Assembly (NCBI GenBank): GCA_030765055.1
Contig: CM060947.1
Location: 51,354,375-51,418,374 of the forward strand
Length of the DNA stretch: 64,000 nt
Direction of reading: 5' to 3'
Source: Mantis religiosa
Lineage: Eukaryota; Arthropoda; Insecta; Mantodea; Mantidae
This document shows, one piece after another, positions 23,369 through 34,675 of the stretch (its first letter is position 1; every line of letters begins with the position of its first letter). Both the position numbers and the translations under genes were made by a program. Below the pieces are notes generated by a model. It had not been told where the DNA came from. It saw nothing but the letters and a program-made list of their open reading frames with translations, and made no database searches.

Positions 23369-23394
23369 CGCAGATAGTAGATGACCCTGATGGG

Positions 23395-23465
23395 TTATAT
23401 CAGTGACGACCACCTCCCGACTGTGATGCCGCATGTAGTAAGAGCAAGTGCTAAACACTAAAGAT
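23395..23465 (+). mobile_element. SINE-B-type 3' tail fragment
   Basis: The sequence gatgccgcatgtagtaagag then caagtgctaaacactaaag resembles the tail of the SINE-B just upstream (gccgtatgtagtaaaagcgg, gcgttaaacac) but in the opposite orientation. Only the tail is present. Confidence 0.5.
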
Positions 23466-25384
23466 TTCATTTTCAATGGAGACACACTTGTGTATCTACC
23501 TCTTTATAGTCGCTTTATAAAATGATTAATCTACCAGTCAAAAATTCAGTATCAACTTATTATTAGTTTATTGCAGAGAAGGTAATGGATGGTAGCTGGG
23601 AGAGAAAGAGAGGCAAATTGTAACGTTATATTGCGTAAAATTGTATTGAGTATAGAAACATAAACCATTTACTTACCTAGCTAATAAATAAACATCGTCA
23701 GTTATAACGTTGTATCCGCAGGTTGTAAATTGCAAGTTTAGAACGCACTCCTAGCATCTCTAATTACTGGTATGATGTGTTGATTGTACGTGACAAGGGG
23801 ATTCCGCAAAGCAATATGTGAACTCTGAAAGAGCACGTAAAGCCGGTGAGAGCATGGAAATAAAAGTGAAATAACGAGGACCGTCGGACGTACAAGAGCA
23901 AGTTCGTGCAGCGAATAATCATAATTTGGCATTCCGTGGGAACTCGGCTAGCTCTTCGTAATATTTCCTTGGGCTTGTTGCGTGCCACTCCTGAGTTTGA
24001 CCTCGCTCGCTATGCAATGCGTCAATATCGCCGCAATGCTGCGAGCTATCGATCAAATCTAGTACTAATAATTCCTACAGGCCAAAGTTCAAAACCTTTG
24101 CCCTTGAAATTGCTATCCTTCCGATTCCTTATATCAACTATCTTCGAGGCGCTTTTATAAGCGATTGTCTAACAGTTTGCTACTGATATACTCACGTGGT
24201 TTTCTCTATCGATGACAGTACTTCGTGGCCCTGTTACAGAAGCTCCATACTTCGATACCCGACTCTGGAGTGACCCTATTAAACCTTCAACTGTAACTAG
24301 CCGACGTCCCAGCGTGGTTCATTATCACCGTACCAACAGAGGTAACGGATATCGGCCCCTGGGTGCTCACACTGTGTTTGGAAAACAGGCTCTCTATGTG
24401 TAACTGGGACAGCGACGGACTCGCATCTGTCTATGAAAGTATGACGTGAAAACGAAAAGCGGTAAATCCAAAGTTGACGTTCCAAGGTTACTAATTGAAG
24501 ATTTTCAGTCAAATCTTCCTTTGCTCCTTTTTATTTTTCTAAAAATGACCAAACACTTTGAATAGAATACACACATTTGAAATATTTTAATGACACCTTA
24601 AAAGCGGATTACCACTGCTCATATTCGCTTGAGAGTTTGATGGCATAATCTCTGCTCTTTGTGTGCCAAAAATCGGGTGCGCAGTATAGCTGGAAGTACC
24701 CGAAAATGAATCCAAAATACGTAGGAGCATATAGACATAACAACACAGCATCGTATGGGAGAGTTTGTATACCCCTGACAGTCAGCGGTCTACATATGGC
24801 ATATGTAAGGAGTGCCCCACACTCTCCACAGAGTTGACGAGGGATGTCCAGCAGCTACTTGCAAGTGGTCGTATAAGGTACTTTACAGGCTTCAGTTTTG
24901 GGCGTTCCGGTTCTACTCCGCACAAGGTTTATATGGAGCAGACATTATACCATCAAATTTTGAGGTGCGCAGCGCTGTGATTACATTGATAATTTCCTTG
25001 TTAAAATTTCTGGGAATATCCTTAGCGTATCTTCATTTTGGATGCCCTTAGGATAACTGGTAAAGGGTAAAGAATACAAAAAAATATTTTGCTGTGTAAA
25101 ATGTACATCTTCTTAAAGCATATTTATGCCAAACCATTCCTTGTGTAGTTCAGCTATTTCCGAGGTATTTCTTGCTGTTGACTTAAATTATTCTTACACT
25201 TTTCTCAAACGGAAAGTATTTGTGCGCGTTTTTCTTCTTATTCATGGAAAGAGATCGAAATTTGAAACCCATCACTTGCCGATAACGTCATAAAAGAACT
25301 GACTGTTGCTTAAGTGTACCACAAATAATTATTTTTGTTTAACTCGATGTCGATGACAATGATCATGTCATCCAGGGAATCTAC
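23466..25384. other. Unannotated stretch
   Basis: Frames of 60-84 codons on both strands have no recognisable motifs. No SINE, LINE or transposase signature was found. Confidence 0.5.
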
Positions 25385-25480
25385 CTGTCGCTTTTAAGTA
25401 CATCTAAAACCTGGGTCGGATTTAAAGCCGTGAACTTAGGTTTATTAGAACAAGGCCCGAACAACTGAGCCACTTGAACT
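25385..25480 (-). mobile_element. Degenerate tRNA-like SINE head
   Basis: The minus strand has agtggctcagttgttcgggc (A-box-like) and, further on, acggctttaaatccgaccca in the place of a B box. Only the general layout supports the call. Confidence 0.3.
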
Positions 25481-26160
25481 ATTTAAGCCTACTGTATTGC
25501 CCTATCGCCATTGTAATTACAAGAAGGTACTATAAAGAACGTTTTGCAAATATTTGTTTCGATTAAAATGAAATAAATAAAAGAATTAGCGCGTGTAAGA
25601 ATAATTGTTAATGTTTTTGCTTTGAATGGATAAGTTTAAGATCTTGCAATGAGAAATAAAATGACATGTTACATTTTCTATAAATAATCTGAGGTAATAA
25701 TCTGAGGTATTCTTCATTCCGAATAAAATTCATACAGATGTAAAACTTTAGAGATTTTTAGTATTTTATCCTGTTTCGACTTGTAGAAGTAGCATATTTA
25801 AACGATTATTTTCATGTAATTTTGTGATTTGTGAGCATATTGAGTTTTAATTAACCGATGCTTGACTTAAACAATTTCCTTATTTACTAGTGGACTTGTA
25901 GCTCGCAATTCCCATTTTATGCATTGACTTGATCTTAGGAATACGATTCACTGCAATTATTTCTCTGTCTTTTAATCATTTCTTTTTAAAGGGATTCATT
26001 TTACCAGTGAAACATTTCTGTATAATAATTGAATAACAGTCTATAAGTGAAAAATAGGAACTCATTTTAATATACAAACTATGCCATTAAGCTTAACTTA
26101 TTTAAATGAAGTTCCTATTTGAAGTTAAATTTAAAAAAACTTTAAACTCTTAGATACACA
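25481..26160. other. AT-rich stretch without recognised repeats
   Basis: This unique-looking, AT-rich stretch leads into the splice signal at 26160-26240, which would fit intronic sequence. Confidence 0.4.
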
Positions 26161-26165
26161 TTTAA

Positions 26166-26240
26166 TCTTTCTTTTTCTGTCTTTCAGGTGAGTACATTCT
26201 GGATTACATCACGCTATAAACCGAAGTATTGTTCGTAAGT
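26166..26240 (+). other. Strong splice acceptor abutting a donor: recursive splice site or 47-nt exon
   Basis: A pyrimidine tract (tctttctttttctgtctttc) ends in AG at 26187 and is followed at once by GTGAGT (26188-26193), giving the AG|GTGAGT juxtaposition that defines recursive (ratchet) splice sites in long insect introns. A second good donor, TTC|GTAAGT, starts at 26235. So 26188-26234 could also be a 47-nt exon; its first frame is open throughout (VSTFWITSRYKPKYC), and the third frame reads EYILDYITL then stop. Either reading puts the window in a + strand transcription unit. No flanking exon is visible here. Confidence 0.45.
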
Positions 26241-27407
26241 TAAACCACTATAATTTGATGCAAAAGTAAAATTAGCTGTAAATGCTCCCAATTTCTTATA
26301 TGAATGAAAACTAGAGCATTTTTTCTACTTTTATTGCAGTATTTGCAATATTTTCTCCCTTAGGAATTATTTAAAATTAAGCAAGACATTTTTAACTTAC
26401 AGAAGTAGGATTCTAATGTTTATTGGTGGTAATCAGGTCTTATGATGGAAAAAAAAAACCGAAGAACGTCTATAGTTCCAAAGTTACAACTTGGAATATT
26501 TCCAAGAAGCCTAATCATAAGAAAAGACGACATCAATGACGTAATTTTAATGACAGATGATGCTACAGTAACGTGTGAGGTTCGCATTCTTGAGATACCG
26601 GATTCGATTCCTAGCGAGTTCCTGTTATGAAGTTCAGTTATTTCTTGGTTTACCCTATTTGATAGCAGAAAACTGTGGTGGTTTCCCTTCTTTCACTATT
26701 TCGTTTCTACCATTTCCGTCTCATTCCATTTTCCCATCATGTTTGAGCTCCACTTTTTAAATTTCGTGGTGTACGGCAGATGATATGGATGCTGGAATTC
26801 TCTGGGTAGCTCTAGTAGTGGCATTTGTCTCGTAGTCTGGAACTCTTAGGAATCTCCACATGTCTCTGTGTATTGTTAAGGCGACCAGTAGCCTCTTCTG
26901 TTTCCTTCACTTCATCCCTTCTTCCTGAGGGGATGCTTAGCTAAAAATACAGTAAAATTTCGTTGATATGTACAATTATTTTACAAAGTTCAACATGCTA
27001 TTTGCTTCTAATTTCAATATCTTAAGAAATGTAACCTATTAATGGAAATATTTGCAGCCGTTTCTGAGAAAATGAAAGGCAACAAACTTTCCATGTAAAA
27101 CATACTAAGGTGTAATATTTTTTCCGTACCTTCATTTTGCAAGATAGATAATTAAATATCTTCTGGTATTAATTTGACATTTTGTTTTTGCTTACGTTAT
27201 TCACTCACACGTGCACACATAAGGATAGTAATGTCCCAAAAAGCTCTCACCGCGTATGTGTGGAAAGATAAACAGATAATTTTCAAAAAGACGTCTATGT
27301 CCAGAAGGGTACATTTTGGGCGCTGTAGAGCGTCACAGTTTGAATGCAGGATAAGGTGTCCATTCTACAGCCTTAACAATGACAGTACCTTACAAAAGGA
27401 TTTCAAT
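26241..27407. other. Unannotated stretch
   Basis: AT-rich; no transposon or SINE features recognised. Confidence 0.45.
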
Positions 27408-27411
27408 ATAC

Positions 27412-27913
27412 TGTGACTTTCTGGGTTCGTGAAATGAAAAGCCCAATTTCACCACTCAAAAATGTTCTTTATTTCCACCGACTTACAGTTAAACTCTTGC
27501 CAATTACACAGAATTACGTGCTGCACACAATTACAATTCACCAGTTCGTCCGTTACCGTTCAGATGCACGTACACAATTACGCACAGTCTTCCGTTGCAC
27601 AATCTTCTCGTTCATTAACACGGCGCTCCTTGCTAGCACGTCACTGACTAACACTTACACCAAGAACTGCGACGGTCTCCTCACTCGACGTGTTGCTTAT
27701 ATAGGGTCCGCTTGCCGATCTAGAAGGTTCTCGATTAGATTGAATGTCCCGAGTTTCCAGAACCTAGGAGAAGGGTAAAGAGACGGCTCAGGGGCCCGAC
27801 ATCCCTCTCCTAACCATCCCTTCTTAACGCTATAAGACAAACGAGGGGGCGGGGCGAACGCCGACCCGTCTCCTGTCGCCCACTCTATAGGGTGTTCCGA
27901 TGCTCGCGTGACA
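27412..27913 (-). mobile_element. Solo LTR of a retrotransposon, 502 bp
   Basis: The block begins TGTGACTTTC and ends GCGTGACA on the + strand (TG...CA ends) and is flanked by the same 4-mer, atac, at 27408-27411 and 27914-27917. On the minus strand it has the order expected of U3-R-U5: a GC-rich upstream part, TATATAA at about 27697-27704, and AATAAA at 27468-27473. There is no internal coding region, so it is a solo LTR left after recombination between two LTRs. A 4-bp duplication would fit a Ty3/Gypsy-type integrase; that assignment is inference. Confidence 0.8.
27697..27763 (-). promoter_or_regulatory. Promoter of the solo LTR: TATA box and two heat-shock-like elements
   Basis: Reading the minus strand: TTCTGGAAA (27754-27763), then AGAACCTTCT (27722-27731), each an inverted pair of nGAAn pentamers (TTC-GAA or GAA-TTC with 2-bp spacing), then CTATATAAG at about 27696-27704. 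The spacing from the nearer pair to the TATA box is about 18-20 bp. Two pairs of pentamers are a minimal heat-shock factor site; function is inferred. Confidence 0.45.
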
Positions 27914-27985
27914 ATACCTACTTCCTTTAGGTCCTCATCTGGTATAAAATATCCGGGGAATAAATAAAGTACTGGGGCGTGGTAG

Positions 27986-28177
27986 CTATGAAATTGGCTC
28001 TTCTCTACAAATCCATCGAATTGGATATGTGACGTAATTATGCATATTTACGTCAAAGTGTGCTGCCGCTCCATCGTGTTGCAGCCATAGTTTGTCAGTT
28101 TGTTTGCCAGCCATATTGCGCTCATGACTAACGGGTTGCATGGTTACACAAAAATGAATCCAAACAAATTGTGACAC
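27986..28177 (-). pseudogene. Mariner/Tc1-superfamily transposase relic
   Basis: The minus-strand frame contains KLWLQHDGAAAHFDVNMHNY, the (W/L)LQ.DGA.AH form of the second catalytic aspartate block, followed by RWICREEPIS, which resembles the RWIGRGGPI..P.RSPDL segment of these insect elements. The frame stops before the third catalytic residue. Only about 60 residues remain. Confidence 0.5.
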
Positions 28178-28550
28178 CTACTGTTGTCAATCTACAATAC
28201 CCTGCTGCTCCCAACCCATATTTTTGGTCTGCTTCTTCTTAAAAAGTGGTCTGTTTTACCCCCCAAGCAACATACTAAGCATTATTGGACTTGTCTTAAG
28301 ACATACGGTATACGAGTATATAAATATATTTATCTGTAAATATTTTCTGAATTCTGAAAAAAAAAAAACACACACACATAAAATATGCACTTACTGTGAT
28401 GCATTGTTATCCAATACTTTCTTGGACTGTAACACTTGCTGTATCTATTGAAGGAGGTAGTAGAAGAACCTTAAACACATACATTAAACATAATCTTGCT
28501 TCTAGCCCTGAAAGCTACGGGTTCACAGACGCATTTCCTTTGAAACTCCG
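28178..28550. other. Unannotated stretch
   Basis: Contains a short A-run/CA-run (28358-28380); otherwise nothing recognised. Confidence 0.5.
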
Positions 28551-28690
28551 AGCTGTCTTGTAATGGTGGTTGCAGAATTACTAACCTCTGATCTGGGAGT
28601 CGTGGTTTCGATTCCCGGTGCTCTTGAGATAGCATTACCAGGTTAATTAGGCAAGGTTGAGCTTGTGGAGGTAACAATGCACTGACCTTT
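28551..28690 (+). mobile_element. tRNA-like SINE fragment
   Basis: A head-like segment (tgtaatggtggttgcagaat) and a good B box (gtggtttcgattcccgg) are followed by accaggttaattaggcaagg, reminiscent of SINE-D's GGTTAATTA block. It is too diverged to assign firmly. Confidence 0.4.
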
Positions 28691-29428
28691 ATTCCAGGGA
28701 GATTCACTCATGTGTTGTTATTATTTATTGGTATTGTAGTAATTGTTTTGGACATTTGCACACTAAATATGTTCAAAAATCTTAAATTGTGGCCCCAAGA
28801 AAGGAAGTGATTGTCATTTACTTTAAGAGCAGCCCAAATGCAGAGATTTTTCTATCGTTCCTTTATATCCCTCTCTTCTTTCTATCTCTCTACCACGTCC
28901 GTTATTGGCTTCCTCCTCACATTTCCCTTAAATTCCTTCCTTCTTTTTGTAATGTATACCTACAACATTTGTTGTTTTTAAAACTGGCAACAAAGTCGCC
29001 TTATGTTTTTCGTGTGCCACCAATGTTGAAACATAACTGAACGGTTTCAGTATGTACATAATAATTCTTTTAATTTTCGAATTGGATCAATAACTGACGA
29101 CCCTCTATGTCGGACAAAATGTCTGATGTGTCGAACTTACATGGCCCTCTCCATTCTTATACAAATTAATCCACAACCAAGATACGCATTGACATAAATT
29201 GTTTCATTGTTTATTTTTATGGATATACTAAGAACATGGAAATTCACTAGCTTAAGCAATATTAAATTTTGGAGAGGTTGTCGCTATCTGAGGACTGGAT
29301 TTCCGTTTTTTTTATAAACGAGACCTAAGCAAACGAATGATGACTTTATGTATGATAAAAAGTATAAATATCGAACAAAATCAAATCCCTTAGCAAGGAA
29401 TATTTGGGAAATGGGTAATTCAAAGAAT
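28691..29428. other. Unannotated stretch
   Basis: No feature recognised. Confidence 0.5.
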
Positions 29429-29516
<88 letters not shown>

Positions 29517-29532
29517 ACGAAAGAAAGAAAGC
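29429..29532. repeat. (GAAA)n microsatellite
   Basis: About 25 tandem GAAA units with one C interruption near 29518. The KERK or SFFL frames over it are repeat artefacts. Confidence 0.97.
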
Positions 29533-29753
29533 AAGAAAAGAAAAAGAATTTGATAAAATCCCTTTGAGTTTTCGTCAAATGAGTGCTAACCGAGTGTGGT
29601 CTACAGACGCTACGAAGTGCTGATTATATTTAGAATGTAGGACAAAATAGCTTTTATGAATATTAATCGAGCACATTAAAACACTTCTTCAGTTTAAATG
29701 ATAGTACAATTCTAACAACATTAAAGATATAAATTCTAATATACACTCTATTA

Positions 29754-30676
29754 CACTGGGCAACAGAAAAATAATTTTTGAATGTTTTGAGCACTTCATG
29801 AGGCAATTCTTACTAATTTTGGGTAGAGAAAAACAAATATGACAATGAAAAAATTTTATTAGCTCTAGTTTCTATGCTATGTAAGGTGGAAGTATTACAT
29901 ATTAAAGGATTGATAGAAAAGGATACATTTAAATTATATGCATGCTAACAACAGTGAAAGTGCTGGAAAAATACTTCGCAGATAGTCGTGACAAGAAAAT
30001 CATGTGGCGACCTATTGACTTCATCGTCTTTTAGCTTGCCTCTTTTGATGGAGTTCCGCAGAATACCTATACAAAGACCAACAGTACTCCACAAGCATTA
30101 CTTCATTCCAACAGTCCTGATATCTTTGTTCCATAACAGAAATGTCCTGATGGAATCTCTCCCCATGTTCATCACTAACAGCTCCACAACTAGGAGGGAA
30201 AAGTCTAGGTGGGAGTGGAGAAAATGGATCTTAAGGGACATGTTGCATCCAAGGTTACGGTATTTTTGCAGGAGAACTGTCACCAAATGCTTGTAGTTGT
30301 CATCTCTTTTGTTGCCTATGAATCTATGAAAATTACCCTTGAAGGCTTCCCAAGCTTCCTTTCCTTTCCCCTCCAAAAGGTGGTCAAATGCAGGATCCTT
30401 TACAATTTATCATATTTGTGGTCGGACAAAAATGCCTTCCTTAACTTTTACATCACTTAATTTCCAAAATTTCTCTCTGATGTTATATGACAGGTGTGCC
30501 AACTCCCACAGAGGTTCCCCCAAATTTAAAATCTTCACTCTAAAAAATAAAATGTCACTTTATCTTCAAAACAAGAGTTAATCTAACATTTCTATAGTAA
30601 TTGTTGAATTCAGCAGATGGAAATACATGTAAATTCATTATTTTTAAGCGCGAAACATTTTCATTGTTACCCAGTG
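29754..30676 (-). mobile_element. GERFHQDI element, copy 1
   Basis: The element runs from CACTGGGCAACAG at the left to GTTACCCAGTG at the right, short inverted ends, and both sides are flanked by TTA (29751-29753 and 30677-30679), a 3-bp target duplication. Inside, the minus strand carries the coding remnant shared with copies at 34802 and 58902. CACTG termini with a 3-bp TTA duplication point to a CMC (EnSpm-like) or PIF/Harbinger-like DNA element; which one is inference. Confidence 0.75.
29990..30376 (-). pseudogene. GERFHQDI-domain coding remnant, frameshifted
   Basis: The minus-strand frame from 30376 reads MEGKGKEAWEAFKGNFHRF then RDDNYKHLVTVLLQKYRNLG, CNMSLKIHFLHSHLDF. It then loses one base relative to the intact copy at 59189, and the GERFHQDI region continues in another frame (NMGRDSIRTFLLWNKDI is the shifted reading). 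It is therefore broken. Its relation to the intact copy is discussed there. Confidence 0.7.
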
Positions 30677-30679
30677 TTA

Positions 30680-31077
30680 TTAACGTAAGTCTCGCCTGTT
30701 TCATGACTACCCCACAAAATTTTAAGCTTGTTATTCACATCTGAATAAAAAAGTATGTACTTTGTGAGACGATAAATTGTAAGAATTATTTCCGCTTTTT
30801 ATTTTCGAAAGACCTGCGTGCTATTTGCAGCTCTTTTGTTTCTGAACGCACTGAGTTTTAAGTACTTAAAACTTCAGTTGATGGATTTCTTGTTGGCTAA
30901 TTTTACTGAAACATCTAATTGCCTCAGCTAGACTGAACTATAATTAATTAATTAATTAATTTTCTTCAACCATTAATTCTCTTGGCTAGTAACACATGTA
31001 AAATATTTATTACGACCAGTGACCAGGGAACGACGTGTACACCTGCCACCTCTACACAACGCGAATCATTGGCGATT
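30680..31077. other. Unannotated stretch with (TTAA)n patch
   Basis: Short attaattaattaattaatt run at about 30941-30962; otherwise nothing recognised. Confidence 0.5.
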
Positions 31078-31300
31078 GCCCGCCTCGGTAGCGTAGATGC
31101 TGCCTCAGGTTCAAGAGGTCCCGAGTTCGAATCTCGGTTAGGGTGAGTTAACTGGAGTTAAGGTGAGTTAAGGTCTTTTCCAGGGGTACTCTTATCCTGA
31201 TAGACAAATGTCAGGTAACTCTAAGCTTCATGGATCTAAGTATCATTTCATCCATTTCATTCCACGTTCGATATGACAACGTTGGAGGACGTAAATTACA
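31078..31300 (+). mobile_element. SINE-A copy
   Basis: Head gcccgcctcggtagcgtag, B box gagttcgaatctcggttag, body and gatatgacaacgttggagga end. The sequence gagttaaggtgagttaagg shows a small internal duplication after the B box, and there are short deletions in the anticodon region. Confidence 0.85.
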
Positions 31301-31705
31301 CACCAAAATCATTAGTAATTACTGTCCCTAAGAAGAGCTAATGAGGGGAAAACATGGGCAGAAGCAAAGAGTTCCATAACGATATCAAGATGACGAGAGC
31401 CTGCCTGCTGGCAAAATCGAGGTACACTTTCCAATGAGCGAGCCTGCGCAGCCACTGAGCACCCCAGAGTCATGAAAAGGAGAGTGAAATTATAGGAAAT
31501 TAAGAAAATAAAATTTGTAACGTGAGAAACTGTATTTCTCTTTCCAAACATGACAAATGACCCATCGTGAGAGTAGTTTGGATTTGAAAATGAACCCAAG
31601 ACTTTAAAATTAGAGCCTGAGAGATCCCACTGTCGGCCGCTGAACAGCATGTTAAAACCAATTCATTTCAAAAGAATTTTGTGTGATTCAGTGGCGTAAC
31701 TGCGT
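31301..31705. other. Unannotated stretch
   Basis: A 112-codon minus-strand frame (31650-31312) has no recognisable motif. Nothing else seen. Confidence 0.45.
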
Positions 31706-32012
31706 CCTGCCCCATGGCGAAGTAGGCTAAGGCAGCATGCATTGGTCCATGACCACAGAAAGCGCCCGGGCTCAATCCCAGCCATGGGGTGCGGATTTTA
31801 TATCCTGGTTATAGGACCGGTACCCCCTCAAAAGCGGCCCTGGTAAAAAAAAGAAAAAGAAAACAGATTTGCGGCTGGGGGTGCCGAGATACTGACCACA
31901 TATCCTCCCCGAATCAGTTGGATGATCGCCCACCTCTACCTTGAATAAGTGGGCGCGAGTTCGGCAGTCGGGTTGGTGGCCCTTGGCCCTATTAGGGCTG
32001 TCACGCCCTAAA
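31706..32012 (+). mobile_element. SINE-C copy
   Basis: Head cctgccccatggcgaagtag, B box gggctcaatcccagcc, then ggctgggggtgccgagatac, ttggatgatcgcccacctct and the family end agggctgtcacgccctaaac. An internal A-rich insertion lies at about 31847-31865. Confidence 0.8.
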
Positions 32013-32107
32013 CTGGTAAACCATCCTTGTTTGTTAAATGAAAGTGTTGTGTTATTTAACCATTTGCAACAGTCTTTGTTAATATATTTGAATTTTCAAA
32101 CGGTGTA

Positions 32108-33009
32108 AGAGCTCTGTTCAATACAGAATGATCGTAATTTTTTTTTTACGGTCATAATTTTGCTCAGCAACCTTATTATATTCTTAATATGAAACAACCA
32201 CGCCGTAGTAGTTCTAATTTGGTACACCTGGTTCCCGCCTGTTAGAACCAGGTAAGGTCATACATGTTCAGTATCGCCTACCGCTGCAATGGAGCTAACG
32301 TGCAGTTAAAGTTGATGTTAGAGGAAGATCCGGAGTTTCTTACAAGCGTAATCACTGCTGATGAAACTTGACTACATCATTTTGATCCTGAGAGCAAACA
32401 GCAAAGCTCACTGTGAAATCTCCTTCATCACCAACACCCGCAAAATGCAAAAGTGGTTGCTTCTGCTGGGAAAGTTATGGTCGTCTCAGTCTTTGATATT
32501 CACGGAATGGTTTATCATCATGTTGTACCAGCACACACATCAGTAACTGGACAATACTGCAGGATGTTCTGAAAACATTTTAACTCCATATATGGCGCAA
32601 AAGACCACATTTCCATGAAGCAGGCTGGATGCTGCACCACGATAATGCGCGGCCGCATATTGCAAATGTTGTTGCTGAATATCTTCCAAAATTCAACATG
32701 AAGTACATCCCTCACCCTCCCTGTAGTTCGGATTTAGCCCAATGTGAAATTTTTCTGTTTCCTAACTTGAAGAAACGCCTTCTGGTAGGCATTATCCCTA
32801 ATCAGAAGCAGTGGTGAAGGCTGCGGAGGCGATTTTGAAGGATCTCTCAAAAATGGTTTCGAGCATGTCTTTGAAGAATGACAGAAACGCTGGGACAAGT
32901 GCATCGCATTCAGGGGAGACTATTTTGAGAAAGAGCATTAAAATTATGAGGATGAGTAAAGGTAGGTTGTGAAAAAAAATTACGATCATTCTTTACTGAA
33001 CAGCCTTCG
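32108..33009 (+). mobile_element. Mariner element, complete ends, internally deleted
   Basis: A 30-bp inverted repeat bounds the element: left ctgttcaatacagaatgatcg at 32112 onward, right the reverse complement of cgatcattctttactgaacag, both continuing into gtaattttttttt. TA dinucleotides flank it at 32106-32107 and 33010-33011, the mariner target duplication. At 902 bp it is about 400 bp shorter than a standard mariner; the missing part is the transposase N-terminus. It cannot make its own enzyme but its ends could in principle be mobilised by another. Confidence 0.9.
32330..32950 (+). pseudogene. Mariner transposase, N-terminally deleted
   Basis: In order: EDPEFLTSVITADETWLHHFD with some frame adjustment (first catalytic D in ADET), FDPESKQQS, SAGKVMVVSVFDIHGMVYHH, GWMLHHDNARPHIANVVAEY (second catalytic D in HDNARPH), HPPCSSDLAQCEIFLFPNLK (third D in SSDLA) and FEEWQKRWDKCIAFRGDYFE. 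All three aspartates survive, but at least three frameshifts and stops break the frame and the helix-turn-helix region is absent. Confidence 0.85.
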
Positions 33010-33011
33010 TA

Positions 33012-34675
33012 TAGCTTCTTTAAATTGAGAAGAAATGTTGTCAAGGTTATTGGCTGCTAAAATTAGTAACCGCCTAAGAAATTATACGTACGTATATAAT
33101 TTTAATAATTAATTCCCTTATTTTGAAATCAATGCAAAATTTAAGGCAGACGAGTGTAATTATGTAAGGGGATAAGAAGTGATTAGTCGGGAAATTTAAC
33201 TGCTTAAGAAACATTAGTCATTAGTTGGTGAATCCGAGACAGTTAAGCGATCCGGTAAACACAGGCAACAAAAATCCATTAGCTCAGGTTTCGGTTCATT
33301 AGAAATCGGTAGGTAGATTCAGAAATTGCAGAGCTGCATAAAACGCACGAATGCGCCTCCTGCAAATTAAAAAGACAAAAGAATCTTAAAATTTAACAAG
33401 TGACAAACCAGATGTTGTGTTTCATTTGCGAAGTTAATATTTGGCAGGAAATACGGTAGGAATTTCGGTGGAGAATTCATGAAGTAGGTAGGCCTTATGT
33501 TGATAAAAGTTCATGTGTTTCTGAAAGTTCATGTCTCTCATGAACCCTTTATATTTTATAAGTGGGTTCTTTGATCGATTATCGGTATCCCTAGTACCGA
33601 AAGCCTGCGCTCAGTATAGGGGGCACGTTTCAAGACTGACGGAAACTTTGCATTGTTATTTTCGAATCAGTTACTTCAAATTATAAGCTTACAGATAGTA
33701 CAGTTCAATGATTGCAATTTCTGCTGTTAAGATTCACAAATAAAATAATTGTACATCATCAAACCGTTGACAACTGCCTCTAAAGAGCTCATTTGTTAAC
33801 TCGCATTAAATTTATCAGCCATCTTAACTGGTGTTGTTTATTATCGGACACACGCCCACATATCTACATCCTCACAGAAATGTAATATAGTTTATCACTG
33901 CAGCAACCGTCAGCACTTTCATGAAATATGGAGATACTAGAGAGGGCATTAAAGATATACGACAATGATATCACGCAAAGAGTGGAAAAATGGGTGGAGA
34001 AGGTCACGTGATTGTAACGTATGACAATTTTTAGTACACGATTTCATGTGTGTTCATAAAACCTCGTTATTGTTTTAACGGTTTTCCCAAATGTTGCTAA
34101 GTTTTCTTGAATAATATTTAGCTTCTTGTTTAACGACCTAATTAAAGAAAAGCCACATAAAATGTAGAAGCAAGCAGTTTTATGTTGGTATTAATTGTTT
34201 AGCTTGCTTGTGTTCCACGGTCTCATTTCTCGTAAAGAAGCCCATTCAGGGCGCGTGTTTAATGGCCCATGACTTGTTTGTGGCTTGCAGACCGAGTCTT
34301 GATTGCGAATTGAAAGCACCTCGTTTTGATTGGTTGATGGCTTCTCTAAGACACGTTATCGCCTGCTTGCTTGTTTCCGATTGGACGGAACGAGTGCTAA
34401 AGTTGTAATATTGGGGAGAGGGTTGGAAATTGCACCCTAGTTCCAAGTGACAGTAACATGGACTAAATGTGGAACCGGGGGGAAACTTTCGCGTAAAAGC
34501 GCCATGTTGGGATCATTTCGTTATGTAGACATTGCGACCGCTTTCAGAAACTCACTTGCAATGATTTAAGTGAAATACAGACCTTAAGTGCTTGGTTTGG
34601 AGAAGAGATTTTAATGTAATGTGTGGACTCCATTCCATACATAGTACGTACTTTCTCTACCGTGTAAATACTACC
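33012..34675. other. Unannotated stretch
   Basis: Small frames near 34.2-34.45 kb on both strands mirror one another and show no family signature. No repeat recognised. Confidence 0.5.

Noticed and set aside
23665..23700. Minus-strand ratchet-like signal (tag|gtaagt)
   Set aside because: The donor half is good but the upstream tract is A/T-mixed, not pyrimidine-rich.
24765..25051. Two overlapping frames (71 and 79 codons) as a gene
   Set aside because: No recognisable motif, and two different frames cover the same bases.
29346..29623. Lys-Glu-Arg-Lys and Phe-Leu-Ser-Phe repeat frames
   Set aside because: Translation of the GAAA array on the two strands.
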